DNA of 26,138 nt from Podaxis mareebaensis. Taxonomy: Eukaryota > Basidiomycota > Agaricomycetes > Agaricales > Agaricaceae. A model generated the notes under the pieces. That model had not been told where the DNA came from. It worked only from the letters and a program-made list of their open reading frames with translations, and searched no databases. The stretch lies in assembly GCA_018524725.1 (NCBI GenBank), contig JAEUWP010000244.1, positions 1 through 26,138 on the forward strand, read 5' to 3'. A program made the translations under genes and the position numbers. This document shows, one piece after another, positions 15,290 through 23,628 of this stretch (within the stretch, counting starts at the first letter, position 1; each line of letters opens with the position of its first letter).

Positions 15290-15292
15290 GGT
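15116..15292 (+). repeat. Intron-plus / intron-minus duplication inside the Copia LTR
   Basis: Copy 1 has part a at 15116-15146 and part b at 15199-15222, separated by 52 nt. Copy 2 has the same parts a (15238-15268) and b (15269-15292) directly joined. Part a (31 nt) differs at three positions and part b (24 nt) at one; all four differences are CG versus CA or TG. The 52 nt missing from copy 2 start with GTGAGT and end with TTAG. Confidence 0.85.
15147..15198 (+). other. Candidate 52-nt intron in the Copia LTR/leader
   Basis: It begins with a strong donor (GAG|GTGAGT), contains a pyrimidine run and a CTCAT branch-like motif 11 nt before the end, and closes with TTAG. Size matches the host introns in this window. 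Splicing would create exactly the junction seen in the second copy at 15268/15269. An alternative acceptor is the CAG at 15218-15220. Confidence 0.45.
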
Positions 15293-15301
15293 TATGGGCC
15301 C
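15290..15301 (+). other. Copia primer-binding site (half-tRNA initiator Met type)
   Basis: GGTTATGGGCCC is complementary to the GGGCCCAUAACC anticodon-loop region of eukaryotic initiator tRNA-Met. Drosophila copia and Ty5-type elements prime from an internal cut of this tRNA rather than from its 3' end. The site starts directly after the LTR-like TTACA end. Confidence 0.72.
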
Positions 15302-15354
15302 CGACCATTGCTAACCTACCCAGAAAGTGCTTCTCTATCATACCTGTACTGTTC

Positions 15355-15359
15355 ACATG
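15355..15359. repeat. Left target-site duplication (ACATG)
   Basis: ACATG directly precedes the left LTR and is repeated exactly at 23624-23628 after the right LTR. On the right it supplies the ATG of the Copia gag; on the left the same ATG is cut off from its gene. Confidence 0.9.
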
Positions 15360-15790
15360 TGTTATGGACTTCACTTCGTGTCCATTAAACTCTTGGAGCC
15401 TTGGTTACAACCCAGATTCTGTGGATCATATTCAGTTTAACCTTTCTCCTGTTTCCATTGGATATCTTTCCTTCTAAATACTTTTCTCCGTCCCTGTTCC
15501 TTCCGTTATTTCCCTTATCAGATCTTCTATCCAATTATCTCGTGTTTTTCTGTTTATCTGTGGCTTTTCCCTTTACCCTTGATTATCATCCGCTTATCTT
15601 GGTTTTTCTGTTATCTGATGTTTCACTTCTGTCCCCGTCCTTTCAGATGTCTGGATGCTTTGCGGACAGACTCCTTATTCTGGTATCTTCACTGCAGTTA
15701 TCAGTTCACATGTTTCCTGTATTCTCCTTTGAGTAGTTACTATTGTTTCTCACTTAACTACTACTCTCCAGACTTTATCCTGACTGCTAG

Positions 15791-15797
15791 TATATAA
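15791..15797 (+). promoter_or_regulatory. TATA box of the Gypsy LTR promoter
   Basis: TATATAA is identical in both LTRs (the right copy is at 23334-23340). It lies 34 nt before the self-primer sequence AGTCAGAATAT, the expected transcript start. Confidence 0.7.
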
Positions 15798-15824
15798 GTA
15801 GGATCACTACTGTTTGTAGTCCTC

Positions 15825-15835
15825 AGTCAGAATAT
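15825..15835 (+). other. Predicted self-primer at the 5' end of the Gypsy transcript
   Basis: AGTCAGAATAT is the exact reverse complement of ATATTCTGACT at 16083-16093, just inside the 5' LTR. Neither neighbouring base extends the pairing, so the match is exactly 11 nt. In Tf1/sushi-type elements the first 11 nt of the RNA fold back on the PBS and are cut to serve as primer. Confidence 0.72.
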
Positions 15836-16082
15836 CAACTTAGATCTTTCTCCTCTCTCCTGCTTGTCCGCTACAAGTCCACCCCTCGGTCCAGGCTTGT
15901 CCTGTCTTCGTCTGTTCTCTGTCCGCTCATTCCACTCGAGTCCGTAGTTGGTCAAGTGAGGCCACCATGGTATCAGAGGGGCGCAACACATAAGTTGAAG
16001 CCAAGGCCTCAACCCCGTGTCTGTGTGTGTCCGCCCTTGGCCGCCCGTGGTCCACCCCCATCCGGAGTCAGTTCTTAACAGT

Positions 16083-16093
16083 ATATTCTGACT
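16083..16093 (+). other. Gypsy primer-binding site for self-priming
   Basis: ATATTCTGACT begins 3 nt after the 5' LTR end, where a PBS is expected, and pairs perfectly with the predicted RNA 5' end (15825-15835). I saw no convincing tRNA 3'-end complement in this position. Confidence 0.7.
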
Positions 16094-16122
16094 CAGACCT
16101 CTGGTATCGTTCCAAATTTTTT

Positions 16123-17472
16123 ATGCCATCTATGACATGTAGTGCTGCACAAGCTCAAGGAATCACCATTCCAGAACCTGTTCTCCCCCGCACAAATCGT
16201 GAAATCTCTTCAACTCCCACTCCATATCAATCTTCTTCCACCATGTCTTCTACTACAGTTACTACCAAGTCCAGAACTCAAAATCAAACCTCTGCTGGGT
16301 ACTCTCAAGGAAATTCCAGTGGCCCTCCAGACCCCAGAGACGAGGGTGGTGATGGTGGCAATGATCCTGGTGAGGACGACAATGAAAATCAAGACCCCCA
16401 GGAGATGTTAGCCAATGCTCTTGGCCGCCTCTCCCATACCCTCCATTCCTTGGAGCGGAGCAACTCCATTGGCCCAGCAAATCCCTCTCATGTGAAGGTC
16501 CGAGAACCCGACACTTTCGATGGTTCGGACCCTCTCAAAATCTGCCAATGGGTCTTCCAGTGCCACCTCTATTTCACTTCAAATGCACATCAGTTTGCAG
16601 AAGATTCTTCCAAAATCTGCTTTGCTATCACGTATCTGTCTGGCACTGCTCTCGACTGGTTCCAAACCATTCTTGGGTCTGAAGACCTTGATTGGTCTGA
16701 CCATGAGCTTCTCAATAACTGGGAAGTCTTCATCAGAGAAATAGAAACCTGTTTTGGACTTGCAGACCCCACTGGAGAAGCCACTGAAGAGCTGGACTCT
16801 CTCCGGATGGCTAGTAACCAACCCATCCTCAAATATGACCTCAAGTTCAACTGCCTGGCTAGTTTGGTCAGGTGGCCGGACTTGGTCCTTTGCCATCATT
16901 ATTATAGGGGTCTTCCGGATTGTATTCAGGACTTGATTGCCACTTGGGCGGAGGGTAAGCCCAACTCCTTGGACAAAATGAAAAGGGTTGCTAGTCTTAT
17001 TGACCAATGTCACTGGGAGTGGCAGTGCGAGCATAAGCATCATAGTGACTGCTCTGCGCAGCCCCCAAAGAACGACCCTAATCAGAAGAAACCTGGCAAT
17101 TCGTCCAACAACAATAATAATCAGAAGCCTAACTTGTCCTCTGCCAAATCCCCTCCCAATTCCTCTCAGTCCGGCAATTGTCTGAACTCATCCGGGAACA
17201 CTCCAAAGTCATCTTTGGGCAATAAACTTGGCCTGAATGGCAAGCTCACCCCTCAGGAATGCCAACGTCATTTTGACAACAACCTCTGTATGTTCTGTGG
17301 TGATGCTAACCATTGGGTAAACAACTGCCCACACAAGGCGTCCGGATCTGGTCCTCCTCCGGGTCCATCCACCTCTAATCAGAAGGCCAAAGGTCGGCAG
17401 GCTCAAGCCCAAGCTGAGGTTCTGGTGAAGAGCCCCTCTCCTTCGAATCCCCTGTCGGGTTCGAAAAAATAG
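16123..17472 (+). CDS. gag: Gypsy Gag (capsid-nucleocapsid) protein
   Basis: 449 aa from the first ATG after the LTR that is in frame; ATG codons at 16132 and 16243 are alternatives. The frame also opens upstream inside the LTR, but only from a GTG. A disordered acidic N terminus (DPRDEGGDGGNDPGEDDNEN) is followed by a retrotransposon gag region near residues 150-300 (SGTALDWFQTIL, WEVFIREIETCFG, YYRGLPDCIQD). A Gln/Asn/Ser-rich linker then leads to a CCHC zinc knuckle CMFCGDANHWVNNC at about 389-402 (nt 17287-17328). Gag forms the virus-like particle and binds the element RNA. Unlike pol, it has no premature stop. The stop TAG follows a run of six A. Confidence 0.88.
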   Translation: MPSMTCSAAQAQGITIPEPVLPRTNREISSTPTPYQSSSTMSSTTVTTKSRTQNQTSAGYSQGNSSGPPDPRDEGGDGGNDPGEDDNENQDPQEMLANALGRLSHTLHSLERSNSIGPANPSHVKVREPDTFDGSDPLKICQWVFQCHLYFTSNAHQFAEDSSKICFAITYLSGTALDWFQTILGSEDLDWSDHELLNNWEVFIREIETCFGLADPTGEATEELDSLRMASNQPILKYDLKFNCLASLVRWPDLVLCHHYYRGLPDCIQDLIATWAEGKPNSLDKMKRVASLIDQCHWEWQCEHKHHSDCSAQPPKNDPNQKKPGNSSNNNNNQKPNLSSAKSPPNSSQSGNCLNSSGNTPKSSLGNKLGLNGKLTPQECQRHFDNNLCMFCGDANHWVNNCPHKASGSGPPPGPSTSNQKAKGRQAQAQAEVLVKSPSPSNPLSGSKK

Positions 17473-20400
17473 AGGGCAGTCCTCAGGACTCTGCACAGAC
17501 TGGGGACCACGTTGAACTCATCTGTGCTACAGAGAGTTTCCGACTCAACGCGTCCGCTCTTTCCAACCCTCATGCTCTTCATGTTCCCCTTTCTTCTCCA
17601 TCTTTTGCTCCTTCATCCGCCTCCGATCCACCTTTGTCTGATGGTACTGTGACTGCCTTGGTGGATAGTGGTTCCACACATTGCTTCATTGATTCTTCCC
17701 TTGTTCGTGACTGCTCAATTCCTACATTCCGTGTCGCTCCTGTAGAACTTCGACTTTTTGACAGCTCTTCAAACTCATATATAACTGAACTAGTGAAAAT
17801 CCCTGTTACATTTCCTACTGGTGAATCAATGACTTTGGACTTCTACGTCACTCGGTTGGACTCGTCTTGCTCTGTGGTTCTCGGGCACAACTGGCTCACC
17901 CGCTACAATCCATTGATTGACTGGGTCTCGAACAGTATCTCTTTCTGGCCACAGCAACAAGTCTTTCCAACCCCTACTCCGACTCTCCACACTGCACTTT
18001 CTTCTGCATTTCCAGTCCATCCAGATCTGCCTTCCTCCGCTTCTGATCAAGTCCCTCTGTCCTCTACATCTGATTCCTCTGCTCTGTCTGATTCACCTCC
18101 GCTCCATCCCCATATCAGCCTGATCGGTGCTGCAGCTTTCCTGTGTGCATCTCATCTTCCTGGTTCAGTTCCCTTTACTTTCAGCATCCGTTCTCCGTCC
18201 ATCTCTGCTGGGTCCACTCAGCCCTCCGAGCCCGTTGATCTGTCAAATGTTCCCTCAGAGTATCACGAATTTGCCAACATCTTCAGCAAGGTCCATGCAG
18301 ATATGTTGCCTCTGCATCATCCATATGACCTTAAAATCAATCTGGAAGAGGGTGCTAGTCCTCCTATCGGGACCATTTACTCTCTATCTCAGGTTGAGCT
18401 GGAAGCATTAAGGGAATTTATCAATGAACACTTGTCCATCAGCTTCATTCATCTGTCAACCTCTCCGCATGGTGCTCCAGTCCTCTTCGTCCACAAGAAA
18501 GATGGCTCTCTCCGCCTTTGTGTCGATTTCCATGGACTCAACAAGATCACCAAGAAAGACCGTTATCCCCTTCCCCTGATTTCTGACCTCCTTGATTCTC
18601 CTCGCAAAGCTCGCATCTACACCAAGATAGATCTCTGTCACGCCTACCATCTTGTCTGGATAGCCAAGGGGGACAAGTGGAAAACCGCCTTCCGGACCCG
18701 CTACAGGTCCTTTGAATGGATGGTTATGCCATTTGGACTCACCAACACTCTGGCAGCTTTCCAGCGCTTCATGAACGACATCTTTGGCGATCTGTTAGAT
18801 GTATGTGTCACTATCTATCTTGATGATATACTGATCTACTCGGATGACATCTCCCAACATAAGCAACATGTCCAGGAAGTCCTCCGATGGCTCCACAAGC
18901 ATGGCTTATACACACGAGCGGACAAGTGCGAGTTCCATTTGGAAGCAGTCGAATACCTTGGTTACATCTTGTCCCCAGACGGTCTCAAGATGTCTGAAGA
19001 CAAAGTCAAGATCATTCAAGATTGGCCTGAGCCAAAGAAAGTCAAGGACATTCAGTCCTTCCTAGGTTTCACTAACTTCTACTGCCGTTTTATTCATGGT
19101 TATTCTGACATTGTAGTTCCCCTGACCCGTCTCACCCGTAAGGGTGCTCCCTGGAACTTCACGGCAGAGTGTCACAAAGCATTTGAGGTGCTCAAAAAGG
19201 CTTTCACTACAGCTCTGGTCTTAACTCACTGGATTCTGGACTCTCAGATTATTGTTGAGACAGATGCATCAGACTATGCCCTGGCTGCCATTCTTTCCAT
19301 TATCGCTCCTGACGGTGACATTCATCCCATTGCTTTCCATTCCCGCACTTTCAATGCATCTGAATCTAACTATGATACTCATGACAAGGAACTTCTGGCC
19401 ATCTTTGAGGCTTTTCACGTCTGGCGACACTATCTTGAAGGCTCTGCCTTACCCATTGATGTGGTCACTGATCACAAGAACCTTGAGTATTTCTCTACTA
19501 CTAAAGTTCTGACCCGTCACCAGGCTCGTTGGTCAGTGTACTTGTCGCAGTTCAATCTCGTCATCTGCTTCTGTCCCAGACACCTCAGGACAAAACCGGA
19601 TGCTTTGACTAGACGATGGGATGTCTATCCTAAAGGGGGGAATAATGGCTACACCACGGTAAATCCTCACAACTTCAGACCTGTCTTCACTCAAGAGCAA
19701 CTTGTGGCCTCTGTCCAGGCCACCTCCCTCTTTTCCCCTTCCCTCTGAGCAGCCGTGGTCCTTGACTACGAGCAGCTCCATTCTGACATCCTTTCCGCTC
19801 TCCCTTCTGATCCCCTTGCTGCTGAGCATATCTCTAACCCCCAAGGTCACTGGTCCGTGGATTCAGACAGTTTCCTCTGCCTTGACAACTGCATTTATGT
19901 CCCCAATTCTAATGACCTCCACTTGTGAGTCCTCCAGTATAAGCATGATCACATGCTTTCCAGACACTTCAGTCAGAACAAGACTCTAGAGTTGGTCCAC
20001 TGTGACTACACCTGGCCGAACATCTGCTCCTTCATCAAGGACTTCTGCAAAAGCTGCATAACCTGTATGTGGAGCAAGTCACAATGTCATTGGCCATATG
20101 GAAACCCCAAGCAACTCCCTATCCCAGATCGCCCTTGGCATTCCATCTCTATGGACTTCATTGAGAAGCTCCCCAAGTCCTCTGGCTTTGATACCATCCT
20201 TGTAATCATCGACCACCTCACCAAGCAAAGCATCTTCATTCCGACCCATGACACCATTACCTCTGCTGAACTCGCCCGCCTATTTGTCCTCCATGTATTC
20301 TCGAAGCATGGTGTCCCCTCACACATCACATCCAATTGCGGCTCCAAATTCGTCTTGCACTTCTTCTGGTCCTTGGGCAAGGCGCTGGATATGAAGCTGC

Positions 20401-21230
20401 ACTTCATGTCTGGGTATCATCCGGAAGGCGACGGACAGACTGAGTGGACAAACCAGACACTCGAACAATACCTCTGAGTATATTGCAATTATCAGCAGGA
20501 CAATTGGGCTGACTTACTTCCCATTGCAGAGTTCGCCTACAACAATGCTCCCAATGCTACCACTGGTGTCTCTCCGTTCTTTGCTAACAAGGGTTATCAC
20601 CCTGCCATCTCCGTCCATCCTGAATGCGATCTCACGTCCACCCAGGCCTGAGACTTTGCGGTTGACCTTGACTTACATTCTGCCCTCAAGACTGAAATCG
20701 CCCGAGCCCAGGAGCGTTACCAGGTGTCCACGGACGCCCATTGTCTGTCCACTCCAGACTTCAAGGTTGGCGATAAAGTCTTCATCAAAGCCCAGTTCTT
20801 CTGGACTACTAGACCTTCAAAGAAATTATCTGAGAAGTTCTTAGGTCTGTATGAGATCATTGCTCAAGCTGGTTCTCATTCCTTTACCCTCCGACTCCCC
20901 GACTCTATGCGTGCCGTTCATCCTGTCTTCCATGTTTCCATGCTCGAGCCTTCTACCCCCAACACCATTCCTAACTGTGTTCCTCCGCCTCCACCTCCAG
21001 TCATCATTGACAGCAAACCTGAATATGAGATTGAGCGGATTGTGGATTCCAAGATTGACCAGTGCCACTGGACATGTCTGCTCCTGTACAAAGTCATTTG
21101 GGCCAGTTATGAAGGTACAGATGAAGAGTTTAGTTGGCTGATGGCTAAGGAACTTGAACACACACAAGAGTTAGTAGCTGACTTTCATGCCAGCTATCCT
21201 GACAAGCCTGGTCCTCTGTCTTCTCTCTGA
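17418..21230 (+). pseudogene. pol: Gypsy Pol: protease, RT, RNase H, integrase, chromodomain (4 stops)
   Basis: One reading frame from the gag overlap to TGA at 21228, with no frameshift. Domains in order: aspartic protease (VDSGS, Asp codon 17664); reverse transcriptase (LCVDF, MPFGLTN, YLDD at 18816-18827); RNase H (ETDAS near 19263, KELLAI, VTDHKNL); integrase zinc region (FCKSCITC) and DDE core (D at 20154, position two now Asn at 20334, E at 20442); and a C-terminal chromodomain (YEIERIVD, LLYKVIW, FSWL, about 21021-21190), which in chromoviruses guides integration to marked chromatin. Stops at 19746, 19926, 20475 and 20649 are all TGA at places where relatives have Arg. Several conserved Arg now read His, Cys or Trp (DFHGL, DLCHAYHLVWIA). 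The loss of the second integrase Asp (TCCGAT to TCCAAT) is likewise a CpG change. This copy is inactive. Confidence 0.93.
17464..17472 (+). promoter_or_regulatory. Candidate -1 frameshift site at the gag-pol junction
   Basis: Gag ends TCG-AAA-AAA-TAG. The pol frame lies at -1 and is open from 17418, so the frames overlap by 55 nt around this A6 run. A Lys-tRNA on the second AAA can slip back one base with full re-pairing while the ribosome pauses at TAG, giving entry into pol. Frameshifting is inferred, not shown. Confidence 0.55.
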
Positions 21231-21386
21231 CTTCTCTTATCTTGTTCTTATGTTTCTGCTGATTCTCTGATTTTGGTTTCCTGATCTTAATTGTCTTCCT
21301 CTCACACTGGTAGCGGCACATTCAAAAACTTCCATTTCTACAAGGTTCCAAAATTTTTATATACATTTACAGGAGGATCGGACCCA
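21231..21386. other. Convergent spacer between pol and the antisense gene
   Basis: 156 nt lie between the pol stop and the stop of the minus-strand gene (TAG at 21389-21387). The two frames end tail to tail, so this spacer would carry the 3' end of the minus-strand transcript. No clear hairpin seen. Confidence 0.5.
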
Positions 21387-22768
21387 CTACTCATCCAAGT
21401 CTCCACCCTTGGACCCACTCTCTTCTTCATCTCCCTCAGTGTCTTCCGGTCTGCTGTCCTCCTCCTTGTCCTCCCTCGACTCTTCCCCTTTCTTTCCTCC
21501 CACTTCCTCTGGTTCTGCCAGCTCCATCTCCACTCCCTCCTCCATGTCCACATCTTGGACATCCTTGTCCGTTTCCTCCTGTGGCTCTTCCTCCACTTTG
21601 TCCTCATCGTCCTCGTCATCCACTGCCTCCGTCCATGCCCGTGGTACTTCTTCCTCCGAGATCTGATATGCCCTCCTCATGAGAGCATTAGTTTCCTCCT
21701 GGACCCTCTGGAGTGCGTTGATCTCCATGGTAAGGGTGCAGACAGCCTCTATTGGGGTCTCTGTCAGATCTGTAAACAATGTGACCCATTTCTTGCTTAA
21801 TGGGCCGTAGCAGGGAACCTACCATATTCCTGGGTCAGCTTACCACCAACCCCATCCTCCACATAGGCACTTACCATGCTGTGGAGTGCCCCCATTATCC
21901 CGACTTCCGACTCTGTAATATCCTTACCCATTCGAGTAAACAGATTGAGGATGTGGGGAATTGGGCGCTGTGGCCCACGCGGGTTCTGATCTGACAACTC
22001 CTCAACATAGAATGGCTCGCACCGGGACTTCTTCTGGTAGCACCCAGCACAGGAATTTATCTGTTCCTCTGCAGATAGTGGTCAGTAAACTTCTGGTGAA
22101 CAGGATTGACATGTACTTTCATGTGGAACGCACTCGATCCGCAGTTGGTGGCAGCGGCAGCACAACTTCTCACCCCCCATCTTGAAGGGGAGTCATGCCC
22201 ATGAACCAGCTGGATGGTCCACGATCTGGACGTCCAACTCATCGCCCAACTCAAGGCGGACAACCTTTCCCTTCCCCTTAGCCTTCTTCCTTGCCTCCGC
22301 CTCTGCCTCCACCCTCCTGTTTTCCTCCGCCCTCCACTGTTCTTCCTCCTCCTGTTCCCTCCTGATCCTCTCTGCCTCCTCCTGTGCCTTCTGCTCCCTC
22401 TCCTCTGCCTCCCTCTTCCTCCGCTCTGTCTCTGCCTTCTCTGCTGCCTGCCTTTCTTCTTCCTCTCACTTCTTCCTCGCCTCTTCCTCAACTCTCTGCT
22501 GCTCTGCCTCCTCTGCCTCCCACTGTTTCTGTTCCTCCTCAGCTTTCCTCATCTTTTTCTTCTTCTTCCTCTCCGCCTTCTCTGCCAGCACGTCTGCCTC
22601 CACTTCCTCCATCCTCCCTCACTTTTTGCTGGGGCCTGCCTCCGGGGCAGCTCCCTCCATTGGTGCAGACGTGCTTGCCTTCTCCCTCTGCCAATGTTGG
22701 TAGAAGGCAGTGAACGCTGCCATCATGTCAGGGTTGGTGGGGAGTTGGTTGTGTTGTTGCTGAGACAT
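21387..22768 (-). pseudogene. Antisense accessory gene in the Gypsy element: coiled coil, Cys cluster, acidic tail
   Basis: Reads leftwards from ATG at 22768 (MSQQQHNQLP). A 53-nt intron (21822 to 21770, GTAGGT...TTTACAG) joins exon 1 (22768-21823) to exon 2 (21769-21387) in frame, total about 442 aa. The intron skips an in-frame TAA. Residues about 53-180 are a Glu/Lys/Arg-rich predicted coiled coil. Residues 203-250 hold two CX2CX6C units (Cys203/206/213 and 240/243/250) with an extra CX2C (220/223) between them, like widely spaced halves of a Gal4-type zinc cluster. Residues 256-315 look globular (IPHILNLFTRMGKDITESE). The last ~80 are very acidic and end DLDE. A TATA-like box lies upstream. 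Four in-frame TGA codons (ending at 22619, 22466, 22193, 22082) kill this copy; all fit CGA decay. Basic residues plus a zinc-like cluster suggest nucleic-acid binding, which is inference. Family not recognised. Confidence 0.72.
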
Positions 22769-22819
22769 TGTCGAGGGTGTTGGATTAGAGGAATGAAGTC
22801 CATTTTTCTGAAGGTGCCC

Positions 22820-22828
22820 TATTTGTAT
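22820..22828 (-). promoter_or_regulatory. TATA-like box of the antisense gene
   Basis: On the minus strand this reads ATACAAATA, one base off ATATAAATA. It lies about 52-60 nt before the antisense ATG at 22768, the same spacing as the TATA boxes of the host genes here. It is inside the element, between the ATG and the polypurine tract. Confidence 0.4.
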
Positions 22829-22889
22829 CTGGCAGAGAGAGTTGAGGGCAGGTGTCCGGTCCAGACTTGGGCCTCAGAGGCTCGGCCCT

Positions 22890-22902
22890 AAGGGGGGAAT
22901 AC
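22890..22902 (+). other. Polypurine tract of the Gypsy element
   Basis: AAGGGGGGAATAC directly precedes the TGTTA start of the 3' LTR. This is the expected primer for plus-strand DNA synthesis. Confidence 0.85.
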
Positions 22903-23623
22903 TGTTACGGACTTCACTTCGTGTCCATTAAACTCTCGGAGCCTTGGTTACAACCCAGATTCTGTGGATCATATTCAGTTTAACCTTTCTCCCATTTCTG
23001 TCAGATATCTTTCCTTCTAAATACTTTTCTCCATCCCTGTTCCTTCCATTATTTCCCTTATCAGATCTTCTATCCGATTATCTCGTGTTTTTCTGTTTAT
23101 CCATGGCTTTTCCCTTTACCCTTGATTATCATCTGCTTATCTTGGTTTTTCTGTTATCTGATGTTTCACTTCTGCCCCTGTCCTTTTGGACGTCCGGACA
23201 CTTTGTGGATGGACTCCTTATTCTGGTATCTTCACTGCAGTTATCAGTTCACATGTTTCCTGTATTCTCCTTTGAGTAGTTACTATTGTTTCTCGCTTAA
23301 CTACTACTCTCCAGACTTTATCCTGACTGCTAGTATATAAGTAGGATCACTACTGTTTGTAGTCCTCAGTCAGAATATCAACTTAGATCTTTCTCCTCTC
23401 TCCTGCTTGTCTGCTACAAGTCTGCCCCTCGGTCCAGGCTTGTCCTGTCTTCATCCATTCTCTGTCTGCTCGTTCTGCTTGAGTCCATAGTTGGTCAAGT
23501 GAGGCCACCATGGTATCAGAGGGGTGCAACACATAAGTTGAAGCCAAGGCCTCAACCCTGTGTCCACACACATCTGCCCTTGGCCGCCCGTGGTCCGCCC
23601 CTGTCTGGAGTCAGTTCTTAACA
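22903..23623 (+). repeat. Gypsy 3' LTR (721 bp)
   Basis: Same length and ends as the 5' LTR. It carries the same TATATAA, the self-primer sequence (23368-23378) and the TGGTATCAGAGG motif at identical offsets. Many sites read CA here where the left LTR reads TG, or the reverse, as expected when an ancestral CpG decays on different strands. Confidence 0.95.
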
Positions 23624-23628
23624 ACATG
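23624..23628. repeat. Right target-site duplication (ACATG), contains the Copia gag ATG
   Basis: Exact repeat of 15355-15359. Its last three bases are the start codon of the Copia gag frame. Confidence 0.9.

Larger units (their letters stand above)
15360..16080 (+). repeat. Gypsy 5' LTR (721 bp)
   Basis: TGTTA...TAACA ends. U3 is about 15360-15824, with TATATAA at 15791-15797; R/U5 begins near 15825. It aligns with the 3' LTR without gaps. By hand I find 38 differing sites, 37 of them CG, TG or CA exchanges. A conserved 8-codon upstream frame (15967-15993) overlaps TGGTATCAGAGG. Confidence 0.95.
15360..23623 (+). mobile_element. Ty3/Gypsy chromovirus, full length, inserted in the Copia element
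   Basis: An 8264-bp element with two 721-bp LTRs (15360-16080 and 22903-23623), each starting TGTTA and ending TAACA. A 5-bp target duplication ACATG flanks it at 15355-15359 and 23624-23628. Order inside: self-priming PBS, gag, pol (protease, RT, RNase H, integrase, chromodomain), an antisense gene, polypurine tract. Pol has four premature stops, so this copy cannot move on its own. Orientation is the same as the Copia element. Confidence 0.95.

Noticed and set aside
15968..16080. Placing the Gypsy LTR end just before TGGTATCAGAGG and using that motif as the PBS
   Set aside because: LTR identity continues to TAACA at 16080/23623, the ends are inverted repeats, and the ACATG target duplication fits only these borders.
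16027..16122. Gag starting inside the LTR at 16027
   Set aside because: The codon there is GTG. The first in-frame ATG is at 16123, after the LTR.
22214..22891. Plus-strand Leu-rich frame of 225 codons that looks like a membrane protein
   Set aside because: It is the complement of the Glu/Lys-rich coiled coil of the antisense gene; Leu/Pro/Ser runs follow from that composition, and its own frame shows no domain.
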